Shown here piece by piece: positions 11,422 through 23,200 of a stretch of 64,000 nt of DNA (the first letter of the stretch is position 1; the number at the start of each line of letters is the position of its first letter). Source of the DNA: Scleroderma bovista (taxonomy: Eukaryota > Basidiomycota > Agaricomycetes > Boletales > Sclerodermataceae). The notes under the pieces are model-generated. The model made no database searches. It saw only the letters and a list, made by a program, of their open reading frames with translations, and was not told the origin of the DNA. A program made the position numbers and the translations under genes. Location of the stretch: assembly GCA_037178675.1 (NCBI GenBank), contig JAYMGJ010000144.1, forward strand, positions 1 to 64,000, given 5' to 3'.

Positions 11422-12771
11422 ATGACTCTCCCCATCGATCACTATCTTCACCAGGCTGACGCCTATCGTCAGCACATCCATCGCCATCTCTTGTGCCTTC
11501 TTGATACACTCCACACTGCATCTACAGTCATGGCACAGGAGACCCAGTCAACTCAACCGCGTGTCAAGTGGGAGACCATTGAAGTTGACCAGCTTGTTGA
11601 CTTTCTTTATGACCATCGTTCAGAGGGTGGTGATGGTGGCAATTTCAAGGAAGCTACGTTGAGTGCTGCAGTAGTGCACCTCAGGCCCTACTACGTTAGT
11701 GGCAGGGCAAAGGATCTGAAAAGTGTTAGGAATAGATGGTCACTGGTAAGCGCACACTCCACTGCCAAATTCTCCATTATACTGATTGGTGACCGACAGC
11801 TTAAACAGAAGTATTCAGCGATCTGTGTCTGGCGTAGGAAATCGGGGGTACATTGGGACAATATAAGAGGCGCAGACATCCATGGCGATGCATCCACTGC
11901 AGTGTTTGACGCTCATGTTGCTAACAAGGTATGTCTTTAACATTGGTTGATAGACTATTCACTGATCCTGCTCCAGCTAAACATCGCCATGAAGGACTTC
12001 CGGAACTGTGGCTGGAAATATCTGGACAAAATGGAGAAGATCATCCCTGGTGGGGGCGCCACCGGTGCCAATGCATACCACCCAGGTAGCATTGACATCT
12101 CAGTGAGCACACCCAGTGTTGCTGGCGATCAAGATGTCTCCGAGCTCGATGATGGTGAGTCAGACCATCTCTTTTCTGTACCAGGATTAACATTGACGTC
12201 AGCGTCCATCGCCAACTTTAATATTGACCCATCTCTCATCAATGATGCCGTTGCTTCCACTGCAACGGCCATCAATTTTGCCTTACCTTCGACTTCAGCG
12301 AATCATCCGCCTACGACTGTGCAGCCCCAATCAACCTCCAACAAACGCACTCTCGAGACCATGTCTCAGGATGACGCCGACAATTCGCTGCTTTTCTCAC
12401 AGGCACCAATCTCTACTGTATCAACATCCTCAATGCGTACTACCACCAGCAAGCATAGCCGTACAGGCAATCAGACTGCACCGGGTGGAAAGAAGCATGA
12501 AAACTTGAGCGTTGCTATCCATGCCTTTGACTCAACCATCCGTCACTTTGACGACTCCATCACCACCAAATTTGTGGACCCCCTCAAGTGTGTCCAAGAG
12601 GCGACAACATTGCTCTATCTACACCCGACAATGCCAGCTGACCATCGACGCTTTTTGAGAAAGCAATTTCCTCGCAACCCTGCATACGCCGCTCAATATC
12701 TTTCCCTCCCAGATGACAATGCCATCCGTTGCGAATATGCAGCAGATCTGTATGCAGAAATTGTTGGTTGA
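11422..12771 (+). CDS. Myb/SANT-like DNA-binding partner protein of the Harbinger element
   Basis: Exons are 11422-11745, 11800-11928 and 11977-12771, with GT-AG introns of 54 nt (GTAAGC) and 48 nt (GTATGT), both phase 0. The product is 415 aa from ATG 11422, or 379 aa from ATG 11530. The N-terminal ~120 residues form a Myb/SANT-like domain (VKWETIEVDQLVDFLYDHRS; LKSVRNRWSLLKQKY; SGVHWDN with its conserved Trp). The middle is Ser/Thr-rich and low complexity; the C-terminus is helical (FVDPLKCVQEATTLLYLHP). Harbinger elements usually carry such a protein, which binds the element ends and brings the transposase to the nucleus. The pairing with the opposite gene supports that role. Which Met is used is uncertain; the frame is also open into the TIR. 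Confidence 0.82.
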
Positions 12772-12862
12772 TGTTGACACTGCTACGTACTTTGTTGTAA
12801 ACTCATTTGCCTGTACTTGTAAGTAGCAACAAATGAATGCATTCTGGCCTATGGAAAGAGTA

Positions 12863-14262
12863 CTACAAATGAAGGGCATCAATGCCGTCCAAAATATCTG
12901 AACTGTCCGAGTCACCCAGATCCTCTCGACCCAATAGTATTGCCTGGTAGTCGTCCCACATCCGCTGTGCCATGTCATCACGCATTACACCTGCCTCAAC
13001 ACCTACATTTGCATGATTTTCCTCACCATCACCTGCTGCAAATGGATCTCCCCCTTGATACAAGTGTTCGTCGCCACCAACCTCAACTTCATCGGTATTG
13101 TCAGGTGCATTACCGTCAACGGGGGTGTGGATAAGGATAAAATTATGGACAGCAGCGAGGCTGGCAGGTAGGCGAGACTGAATTTCAAGGCTATACTCCA
13201 GGGGTAATTGAAGGACGCGATAACGGCGTTTCAGGACACCAAAAATACGTTCAATAACATTTCGGGCTGAGGCGTGGCGGAGGTTAAAGAGTTCTTCGCG
13301 ACTGCGTGGCCTGGAAAGGGTTAGATCACATAGATCAATGTTATATGAAAATACACATACCGTACATTCGCCCGACCCCATTCTGCTAGGTGATATCGAA
13401 CACCCCGGTATGGGACTAGAAGCTGCATGCGGAGTGGGTAGCCTGCGTCTGCTAGCAGGTACTTTCCAGGTGGAATCCGTAGATCGCTTGATATTGCATC
13501 GTCGTAGACACGGGCATCTGCAGCAGAACCCTCCCAGCCTGTGAGGGAATAGGTAAACTTGAGGTCGAAGTCGCACACAAAGAGTGCATTCTGGGAAAGG
13601 AAACCTTTCCGATTGCGGTAGTGCCCGCGCACATGGGCTGGGGGGGCGATGGGGATGTGGCTACCATCTATTGCCCCGATGGCATTGCAGAAGTACGGCC
13701 AAAACTTGGGGTTTTGTTGAATCTTGTCTGGGATAGATTCGCCGGTCGGGAATTGGACATGTTTCGGATAAAAGGGTGCGCTTGAAAAGATACCGACCAT
13801 CTTCTTGAAATAACTACTCGGAACGGTTAGATTATATGGCCTTAAAGACATCTTATAAAAGACTTACCAACAAATGGTAGAATTTGAGCGCTGAAAGCGT
13901 TCTCCAACATGCCGTGCAGTGAGGCCCGTAACACATGAATAGAGGAATATGCTAAGTTGCTCTTCCAAGGTCACGGATCTTGCATCAGTGAATTGCATCG
14001 CACGCAGTTCGGCAACCAGCTTTAAAAAGATTTCTTTGGTGACCCCAAGCTCACAGTGGATTCGTTTGGGATGTCCAGAGAGGAGTTCTAAGACCCATTG
14101 ATAGCCAGAAAGAGACGACGTATGATAGGGAATCGGTGGGTTTGGGAGGCCAGAAATGATGTCGAGAATGGACATTAAAAGGATCTGAATGAGTTTGATG
14201 GTGCTGATCAGCACTTTTCTGCGGATGTCAGCATGCAAGGGGTTCGTTGGCTCGAGATCCAT
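12863..14262 (-). CDS. PIF/Harbinger DDE transposase
   Basis: Exons are 14262-13868, 13813-13361 and 13310-12863, with introns of 54 nt (GTAAGT, acceptor GTAG) and 50 nt (GTATGT, acceptor CCAG). The spliced frame is clean and gives 431 aa. The catalytic acids are visible: Asp in AIDGSHIPI, Asp in LLADAGYP and Glu in ARNVIERIFGVLK, followed by KRRYRVL, as in DDE_Tnp_4 nucleases. The N-terminus (residues 40-130) is the helical DNA-binding region preceding the nuclease; the C-terminus is acidic. I chose ATG 14262 because the longer frame upstream has only a TTG inside the inverted repeat. All three catalytic residues and the splice sites are intact, so it may be active. It would act on ends matching the 105-bp TIRs. 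Confidence 0.93.
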
Positions 14263-15925
14263 ATCACCTACTCCAAGGACTCTATTCAGTCTCCGATTGA
14301 ATGACTTGAAGCGAAGCCGGTGTCTCAAACAGTCACAATCAAAGCCAGGTAGCAATTGGAGCGCTATCGAACAAGCTCTAAGACAAGTGGGCAGGGATGT
14401 ATTTATGAACTTGCTGGTCCAAGTCAGTGACCTCAGAGTTTGGCAGGTACAATGTTTCCAATTGACAGATATTGAAACACAGCCCAGTTTGCATTACTTG
14501 AACACAAGCCCAAGCAAGTTGACAATGGACATCTTCCATTTTTATAGCAAACTCCATGCTCCACACAGGGTCAGTCAAGAAATCGTAGAATGATGCATGT
14601 AATGCATGGACTGGGTTTGATACACCAGCAATGCCACTCAGCAGAACACCCATCAGGTCAAGGATCACCTCCACATCAGAAAAATCATTGTTGGGAAAGT
14701 TCCGCCACATCACATTCAATGACTCCATTGGGAGAGGCTCCTGGGTCCATCACACTGTAAGGTCATGATCAGTGAGATCACATGCAATGGTGGTGAATTT
14801 TTTTTCATGGTGACATTCCACCTGTTGATCGCAGGCGAAGGAGAAACATGACCCAAGGGCTCCAAGAGATTTAAACCAGCTGGTGATTGTATGGGCAATG
14901 GCTGACTTCCCTTTCCCTGCCTGGCCATAGAGCCACAATACCTGAGGAGTATCAGGCTCCGAATTATGGATCCAGTCTACAATGTCCAACAGGATATCAA
15001 CCCTCATGCCTTCCAAACAGCCCTTCTTGGCAACAAATGTAGCATTTCCCACATAGGCAAGCTGGCCAAGGGTGGCCTCTTGATCTGTATGGAAATTGCT
15101 TAGGACAAGTCACAACTGTGTGGAGCCATCCTTACCCATCTTTGAGAGTTTACTCTCAATTTCATCAATACCATTCTGGACATGACTAATAGCATCTTCC
15201 ACACAACACACACCATTTAAGACACACCAGACCTCTTGTTATATGTCTTTAACACCAATGTGCACGTGCTCCACATCCTTGTGGATGTCACTGATGACGT
15301 TGCAAATATTCCCAACATTGGTTGAGATATGGTCAGCCTTGTCATCAAGTTTGTGAACAGTTGCCCAGGTATCCCAAAATATAAGGTCCCAACACTGCTC
15401 CATCAAGATATCCAGCACATTGCCATGGGTAGTAATCACAGCATTGGTTTCGTGCCCAACATGCTTCACCATTCTTAGCCCTTCATGAAGAGACATCAGC
15501 CAAACATTGAAACTCAAGTGTGAGTATAACATACAAAACTTTTTAATTTTAGAATACTTCTGGATGAAGTTGACACATTTGCACATCAGTTTGGAGATTT
15601 TTGACAGAAGTTCCTTCATCTGGGTGACCTTTTCAAGGGTCTGAGGTTCAATGAGGAAAGCATAGACATGGCTGATTTTTTCTAAGAGATTGTGAACTGA
15701 CTGATCTATGGTGTCCTGTTCAATGATAGTCTGTCCACATATTACATATAGTGCAATCTCATATAACTTTGGGATGTACCTGAGCAGCCCATGATAGTGC
15801 ACATAAAGCTACTTTCACATATGGGTGGATCTAAGCACAGTTAGTGATGTGTGCACCAAAGGAAAGAGAATGCACATTGGAAATTGTCTGGACAACGGAG
15901 GTGAAGACTTTAATGGGTTGAAGGC

Positions 15926-16978
15926 CAGGCTCCTTCACAGCCTCTACTTCAAGTGTGAGGCGGCATCCTAGGGGTATTAGTGGAAAAGACCAAGTGGCTA
16001 TGTGGAAGTTCAAACACTGCCAACCTTAAATACCTCACACTCTCAGTAGAGGCTGCAAGAAAACATTTGTAAACAATGTCAGCCACACATTGGACTATGA
16101 AATAATAATGGGTTGCAAGACATAAATCTGATGGGCTTACATAATAAACCATGAGGGAGGTGCAGAACATTATCTAATGTTGGAGTGCATATATTCAGTA
16201 GGAAAACTTTTGAGTAGTATTGACTAGCAAATGATGCCAATGGGGTGTGCACAAAAAAAGTACAAAGTACAAAGAGAGGACACATGTGTATATATGATTG
16301 AATGGAACAAATGAGAAGGCAAGGTGGGGCCCAAAAAAAGAGTGCACACAAGGGGACTTGAACTGGCACCTTAGGTAAAAAGAGGAGAGATGTCAACCAT
16401 TAAGCCACAAAGGCATTGTTATCTTTGTCATCAATCCAAATATGACCAAAGTAGTTGATTTGGTCATATTTGCATTGTCAATGATGACATTGTTGCACTT
16501 TTAGTGTAATGGTTGACATCCCTCCTCTTTTTACCTAAGGTGCCAGTTCAAGTCCCCTTGTGTGCACTCTTTTTTTGGGCCCCACCTTGCCTTCTCATTT
16601 GTTCCATTTAATCATATATACACATGTGTCCTCTCTTTGTACTTTTTTTGTGCACACCCCATTGGCATCATTTGCTAGTCAATACTATTCAAAAGTTTTC
16701 CTACTGAATATTTGCACTCCAACATTAGATAATGTTCTGCACCTCCCTCATATGGTTTATTATGTAAGCCCATCAGATTTATGTCTTGCAACCCATTATT
16801 ATTTCATAGTCCAATGTGTAGCTGACATTGTTTACAAATGTTTTCTTGCAGCCTCTACTGAGAGTGTGAGGTATTTAAGGTTGGCAGTGTTTGAACTTCT
16901 GCATAGCCACTTGGTCTTTTCCACTAATACCCCTAGGATGCTGCCTCACACTCGAAGTAGAGGCTGTGAAGGAGCCTG
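15926..16978. mobile_element. Palindromic 1.05-kb element with 9-bp target duplication
   Basis: The element runs CAGGCTCC... to ...GGAGCCTG and is flanked by GTTGAAGGC at 15917-15925 and 16979-16987; NLR copy 2 has one such site. Nearly the whole element is two ~500-bp inverted arms (15926-~16440 and ~16460-16978) with only scattered mismatches around a short AT-rich centre near 16450. The ORFs inside each arm mirror each other and do not look like genes. A 9-bp duplication and long arms fit a non-autonomous Mutator-like element best, but the termini do not prove it. A transcript across it would fold into a very long hairpin. Confidence 0.85.
16502..16576 (+). promoter_or_regulatory. Pol III-like A and B boxes with T-run in the palindrome
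   Basis: An A-box-like TAGTGTAATGG lies at 16502-16512, a perfect B-box GTTCAAGTC at 16546-16554 and a run of seven T at 16570-16576. The spacing fits a tRNA-type promoter and terminator. The mirror arm carries the same sequence on minus near 16330-16400. The T-arm stem does not pair well, so this is not a working tRNA gene. It may be a SINE-like or tRNA-derived remnant. Confidence 0.35.
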
Positions 16979-17170
16979 GTTGAAGGCATGAATTCATGTT
17001 ATCGAACTGATCTACAACAGATTGGTATGTATTCATGCCATTGGACACCTTGTTCATGCTGGAAAGGATCAGGTGTAGAATCCTGCACTTCAGAAACTTG
17101 TTGTGCAGGAGATGAAGCTGTGTTGGTGATGGTATTGGTGACAATATTGTTGAGATTATCCTGTCATTGA

Positions 17171-18479
17171 TGAAGTTAAATAAGATTGGTGCTTAATACT
17201 CGATAACATGCGTGTTGGCTCACATTTTGAACTTCCAAAGGAGGCATGAATGTCAATATCTCAACTGCTAAGATCAGAGCACACTCCACAGGAGTAGCAC
17301 CAAGGTTGGTTGCAATGTTGGCATTGACAACCTTTGTTTTGTATCACCACAGAGATCAGAACACAATGCAAGATAACATACACCCTGACTCTGCATGAGC
17401 ACAATGTCTGCTGCAGAAGTGCCAGGGATAGGCACTGTTGCCTGTGGACAGAATTGTGCAATCATGAGGTTGATTGTCTCACCCAAACTCATTCACCGCT
17501 GCACTTACTAAATTGATTGTATCTGGGTTTTGCTCAATGAGAGTGTTCCCTGAGGGGCTGCAAGAGAGGCTGAACAACTGTATTTCGGGGCAATTCAGTA
17601 CAGGCACCTAATACAACCAAAGTGCACACCTTGCAGCCAGGAAGCAAGGCATCCAAAAGCCTGCCTGCACAAGAGGTGTTCCCAGAGGATCCCTGCTGTC
17701 CCTTCAGTTAGTTTGAAGAGAGACAGCTAACATGCAAATCCAAAAGTACCAGATTCTGATTTTTTCCAAGAGAAGAGTGCTTCTTATTGCTATGTTTTGA
17801 CATGATTTCAGTGGTGTTCCTTGAGCACAAATGGGTAGTTTGAAAGACAATGATGAGTGTGGATTGAGGGTATGTGAGCCACAAGGAGCCACAGCACTGT
17901 TTCACAAGACCGTCCAGGCTGTGCAGCAGTATACTACCACCTGTGTCTTGTGCATGTTTCCTTGTCATCAGTGGTGGCCATGTCGTCATCATGTTGGTGG
18001 TGGTGGCTGTTGTAAATTAACCAGCACATGTTACTAGGTACTTAGGTGCATGACTGTGCAGCTTACATGAGCCTTCCTAGTGTACATACACAGTAGTATT
18101 TTCCTATTAGTCCCTCAGTAGCTTGACCATCTACTGAGGGTAAGTAGTCCACACACACTCATTTTTACTCATACTAACTTGTAGTAGTTACTACAGGTAT
18201 TACTCTAATACAGTAGCTTGAATATCTACTGAGGTTACTACAGGGTTACCAACATCCTTTCTACAGCTTCTGTCCCTTAGGTCCACTGCAGCAACCCCCC
18301 ACACACTTTTTTCAAGAGTGGCTGTCATTGTTGACACTGGTGGTGGAAGGAGTGAGGTTGAATAAAATTTTGAAGTATGCATGTATGCATGTATTTGTCT
18401 ATGTGATTATATCAGCATATTGAGCTACCAACATTTCCTAATACTATTCACCACTTTTCCACCCACCTCACTGACAGCC
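17171..18479. other. No supported gene
   Basis: This is the upstream side of NLR copy 1. Open frames are short and overlap on both strands. A short imperfect duplication around a CAGTAGCTTGA...CTACTGAGG motif lies near 18110-18240. I see no recognisable domain. Confidence 0.5.
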
Positions 18480-18935
18480 ACCACCACACCATCACATGTT
18501 GACCACCACCACCAGCATCTCAGATGACAATGACAGCCACCCTACCACCACCACCCATCACCACCAGTGTCAACAATGACAACAAGCCCACCACCATCAT
18601 CATCAATGCAACCACCACCACCCATCACCACCAGTGTTGCTGTCATTGTCATTGTCATTGTCCCCACCACCACCTGCATCATTGACAACAACCTACCACC
18701 AGTGTTGTTGACATGGCCACCAACAATGTCAATGTCACCCCCACCATCAGCATGGTCAACATGACCACCACCACTTGTGTCCATGAATGACGACCCACCA
18801 CCAGTGTCATTGATGCAGCCACTGACGATGACGTCCCCACCTCCAATGCAATGGCAATGGCCACAACAGCCACCAGTGCATCGATGATGACAATGCTGAC
18901 CACCACCAGTGTGACAACAACAACAACAAATAAAT
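18480..18935. repeat. Imperfect (CCA)n-rich tract
   Basis: About 450 bp of CCA/CAC-rich sequence with interspersed TCATTGTC and AGTGT motifs. The long minus-strand frame here (18967-18542) is Gly/Val/Asp-rich only because of the triplet bias. It is a degenerate microsatellite. Confidence 0.8.
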
Positions 18936-19014
18936 TTATTACTTAGTTTACTTAGAACTTGTATCACTTGGGAATAAAATTCATTTGTCTCAATAGTTTT
19001 GTGTGATCTTTTTT

Positions 19015-19768
19015 TTATTGATGTGTTTTATAAGTTGCTACTTGTGTGTACTCTACTGGAGTGTCTGTCACTGTTGGGCCAGTCTGTTGTTGCTGTGTAA
19101 GCCTGGGCCAGACTTGCCAAACTGGGTGCTCAGCTAAGCAAAAGGGCTGGTTTGCTGATGCACCTTGAGGCTTTGAACCTCTCTTGAATGGGCACTGCTC
19201 TTCAGACACCAGGCACAACTCTGGGCTGGTGTACAGTACATAAAAATACAGTGCTAAAAACTCCCAAACCCCAATGGGCTACAGGGAATGGAACTAAAGG
19301 CTGGCCATGTACAAAATGCAAGGGGTATGAAAGTGAAGCTCCTTAACCCTGGAGTCCAGGTATAGTTGTCTTATAAGGCTAGACAAGTACATAGTAGAGT
19401 GAAGTAGATGGTTAGATTTGAGCTCAGGTGAGACAACCCTAGGCAAAACACCAAGGACCCAACTATATGCTAAGTTCTGAGAGGAATAGGATGTGAGTCT
19501 TCTAGAGCAAAGACCCAAGATGAGCTCAAATGGAGAGCCTCTGGGTGCTGGATTGCACCATATATATACTACTGTAACATGAGGGCTACACAAGGCTATC
19601 CATGAGGCTACATACTGTGCAAAGCTATGTTAGTGATGTCATAGTGGAGCTAAGGCTATGTGGAATGACATCAAGGGAGGCAGCATGTACAGCATGAGGC
19701 ACAGGTCTAGACTAGGTAGATAAGATACAGCTGTACACTAAGATAAGATAAAAAGTTGGTCTGTTACA
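19015..19768 (-). mobile_element. Chromovirus-type LTR with leader remnant
   Basis: The LTR is 19768-19429 on minus (TGTAACAGACCAAC... to ...GGGTTGTCTCA, ~340 bp) and is homologous to 54450-54773 and 49942-50324. The sequence after it (19428-19015) matches the leader at 60120-60205, the 5' side of the chromovirus at 54450-60205. No target duplication flanks the LTR, which fits a 5' LTR plus leader whose internal genes are lost. Confidence 0.65.
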
Positions 19769-19925
19769 TACATACACAAGAATTATATCTAAAGACCATG
19801 GGAACACCAAAAGACTGCTGCCAAGGGTGTGGTTGTGACACTATCTAACCTACATTTTAAGTACATAACTCCCACAAAACAAAAGAATTGAACATAAACA
19901 TGAATTTCATACATATTGTTACAAT

Positions 19926-20221
19926 TGTTGAAATTCCTACTTGATCACTACCATTCTTTTGGTACTTACTGATAGTTTCCTTATTGGTGCGACAAGCATC
20001 CTTACATAAGCATGGACTATCTTCATCTGTTCGAGGATTCCTTTCACCTCAGTGTTCCAAGATGAATCACTGAGGTAAGATACCAGTTGCACACTCATTT
20101 ACTTAGTACTAACCTACTTAAGTTGCCTCTGAGCTAGGTTAGTTATATCTAGTGTTCCAAATGAGACACTGAGTTTGCCTCTGAGCTAGCTAGTTCCCTG
20201 TGCACAAGCCATCTAACAAAA
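19926..20221 (+). mobile_element. Solo LTR of the copia family at 60206
   Basis: It starts TGTTGAAATTCC and is similar over its length to the copia LTR at 60206-60511, including the internal CTGAGGTAAGA and GTTAGTTA motifs. ACAAT lies immediately before it (19921-19925) and again at 20222-20226, a likely 5-bp target duplication, which would put the LTR end at CTAACAAAA rather than at the CTAACA. No internal region is present. Confidence 0.7.
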
Positions 20222-20291
20222 ACAATGAAATGAGAGGACCTTATGAATGAAGTATACAATGAAAGAAACATAAAAACATAAATAACAATAG

Positions 20292-23200
20292 TCATTTTCC
20301 TACATGCCTCAGATAGTTACACTCTACCCACCTAGAACCATGAACCATCCTGCTCAAGTCAAGCTTGGTATGTTTTCCAATAACAAATAGCATATAGGAT
20401 GAATATAATGATGGTCTTGGCATATATGATGGAACCCACAGAAGCAAATGATCTTCTGAGCTAATAATCCATCCACCACTGTCTAAGTCCACTAAAGTCC
20501 TCACATTAAATTCAATTTCTTGGATTTACACATTGGAATCTATCAATGCATGAGATGGGTCTGAAGAGTAGCAGAGTGAGTGAGGAGTTTGTCTTGGCAT
20601 ATTGTCAGAATACAGATTGACTACAACATATGTGGGACAATCCCACAAACATATGGTCTTGTCTTCAGAACCTGATGCAATCCTCTTGCCATTTGGTGAG
20701 AGTGCCACTGAGCATACTATGTCAGTATGTCCTGTGAGAGGGTTACCTAGCTACAGTCTGGTCTCAGCATCCCATAAACATATGGTCTTGTCATAGAAAC
20801 CTGATGCAATCCTCTTGCCATCTGGTGAGAATGCCACTGACCATACTGAGTTGGTGTGTTCTTTCAGAGGGCTACCCAGCTGCAGTTGAGTCTCAGCATC
20901 CCACAAACATATGGTCTTGTCATAGGAACCTGATGCAATCATCTTGCCATTTGGTGAGAATGTCACTGAGTATACTGAGTCAGTGTGCCCTGTAAGAGGG
21001 CTACCCAGCTGCAGTCCAGTCTCAGCATCCCACAAACATATGGTCTTGTCTTCAGAACCTGATGCAATCCTCTTTCCATCTGGTGAGAATGCCACTGACC
21101 ATACTGAGTCAGTGTGCCCTGTGAGAGGGCTACCCAGCTGCAGTCCAGTCTCAGCATCCCACAAACATACAGTCTTGTCTTCAGACCCTGATGTAATCCT
21201 CTTTCCATCTGGTGAGAATGTGACAAAGGTCACACAATTATCATGTCCTCCAATTGTCAGTTGAAGGTTTGGCCAGCATTGTTCTCCTCCATCAACAATT
21301 TGAGCCAAATTTGAGTACATGGGTGAGAATTGTTTATAAATGATGGATTGTGCTAGAGAGAATGGCAGAGCTGAGATATACAAATGTGGGGTACTTGCCA
21401 TGATGGCACCACCAAATGCTTGGATGAACTTGATGGCATCCCTTGCTATTGCTGACACCTGTTTGAAGGTATCATCCTTCTAAACATTCTCATTAGCAGT
21501 GTTGGTTGGGATCAGCTTTATAGTCAACATACCTCCAACCATAAAGCTATAGTTGCCAGGTGTGAAGGCACAATGTTGAGCACCTTCAATAAGCTAAGTG
21601 CTTCAATCCAGAAGAGTAGTTTGTCCCTCAACAGCAATTCTGGTCCTTGAGCCAAGTTCATCCCAAACTGTGCCTCCTGAACATGAATGGCCCAGGGTCA
21701 ACAGGCATAAGACAAGTGAGTAGGGATGTATTCATGAACTTGCCAGTCCAGGTCAGCAACCTCTGGGTTCAGTAGGTACAAGGTTTCCAATTGACAGATA
21801 TTGAAACACAGCCCAGTTTGCATGACTCGAACACAATCCCATGCAAGCTGACAATGGATATCTTCCATTTTGATAGCAAACTCCATACTCTGCACAGGGT
21901 TGGTCAAGAAATCGTGGAATGATGCATGTAATGCACAGACTGGGATTGATACATCAGCAATGCCACTCATTAGGGCACCCATTGGCTCGAGGATCACTTC
22001 GACATCAGAAAGATCATTGTCAGGGAAGTTGTGCCACATTGCATTCAACAACTTCACTGGGAGAGGCTCCTGGGTCCACAGTATTTGCCACATCACAGAG
22101 TGGAATCACCCATGTGCCTTCAGGTTGCCCTCAATGATGTCTCTCAGAATGGTAAGGTACATCTTGTCCAAAAGTCCTTTTCCTGCTCCAGGGGACACAG
22201 AGACCAGGGATTTGTATTGTTCCATGGCTGTGAACCCACCCTTGCATGGCTTGATGAACTCACAAGCCAACCAAGCCCACTCAAATAATCCATCTGCCAC
22301 CTGTACAAGGCATGAAATTTGTTTAGTAGTGAAACAATCCATTAGTTTTCTTCCTAGCTGAGCAGAAAGGTACAGACAAATATCGTGTTCAGCACTTGCA
22401 GTAGAGATGTTGTCCATGGATTTGGATGTGATGTGTGGAACATCCTGCAGGGCCTCCATGATGTCAGGTAAAGGGTGGGACGTAATGAGGATACAAAAGC
22501 TGGATGGGAGCTTGGTAATCCATACAGAAGCGAGAACACTGAGAATTTGTTTCCAGGAGGCCTCAACACCGCTCTCATTGAGTGCATCAATCACAATGAC
22601 CACCCGCCCAACCATAAATGCTGCAGCTTCAGAAATGGCATCCAAAATGAACCTTTGCCAGTGTTGCTCCACATTGTGTGTTGTGGACAGCACTTTATTG
22701 CCTGCAATGATCTTCACTACACTCTGCTTCAAGATAAGATCACGATTAGCAAGATCATGTGCGATGGTGGTGAATATCTTTTCATGGTAATGTTCTGCCT
22801 GTTGATCACAGGTGAAACAGAAACACGATCCAAGGGCTCCAAGAGAATTGAACCAGGTAGAAATTGTATGGCTGATGGCTGATTTCCCTTTGCCTGCTTG
22901 GCCATAGAGCCACAACACTCAAGGGGTTTCAGGCTCCGGCTTATTGATCCAGGCCATAATATCCCCCAGGATATCAACCCTCATGCCTTCCAAACAGACC
23001 TTGTCAGTGGCAAATGTAGCATTCTCTACATAGGTGAGCTGGTCAAGGGTGGCCTTTTGATCTGCATGACAATTGCTTAGGACAAGTTACAACCGTGTGG
23101 AATCCATCCTTACCTAGATCGTATTTAATTTCATCTATACTGTTCTGGACATGACCGATAGTATCTTCCATGAGACAGATGCCTTCTAGGACACACTGAA

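Larger units (their letters stand above)
11300..14378. mobile_element. PIF/Harbinger DNA transposon, apparently complete
   Basis: This 3079-bp element is flanked by TAA at 11297-11299 and 14379-14381, the 3-bp duplication typical of PIF/Harbinger. Its terminal inverted repeats are 105 bp (11300-11404 and 14274-14378), start GAGCTTGTTCGATAGC and differ at one base. It carries two converging genes, a Myb/SANT-like protein (plus) and a DDE transposase (minus), whose stops lie 91 bp apart. No stop or frameshift breaks either gene. The insertion site is the linker of NLR copy 1; the empty site is seen in copy 2 near 21709. Confidence 0.93.
9636..17170 (-). pseudogene. NACHT-WD40 NLR-like gene, copy 1, broken by two insertions
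   Basis: The order on minus is: a helical N-terminal region (17144-16979 and 15925-15239), a P-loop NACHT start at 15052-14750 (LWLYGQAGKGKSAIAHT, Walker A), a large NACHT deletion (the Walker B region seen in copy 2 is missing near 14750), a linker (14728-14379), then after the Harbinger element a short linker (11299-10990) and nine WD40 repeats (10850-9636, each ~43 aa: SVAFSPDGKRIASGS.DKTICLWDAET). A frameshift lies near 10740. Proteins of this family are fungal STAND NTPases thought to act in nonself recognition or cell-death signalling, with WD40 repeats as ligand sensor. The palindromic element (15926-16978) and the Harbinger element (11300-14378) interrupt it. Copy 2 at 20292-23976 serves as the uncut template. 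Confidence 0.85.

Noticed and set aside
16079..16991. Two mirrored ORFs of 105 and 143 aa
   Set aside because: They are the same sequence in the two arms of the palindrome, with no start context or domain.
18542..18967. 141-aa Gly/Asp-rich ORF on minus
   Set aside because: It is produced by a (CCA)n-like triplet bias; all frames are open there.
19160..19255. tRNA-like structure in the chromovirus leader (minus)
   Set aside because: A B-box and a wobble-paired acceptor stem can be drawn, but the total is only ~59 nt and the anticodon and D arms do not fold.
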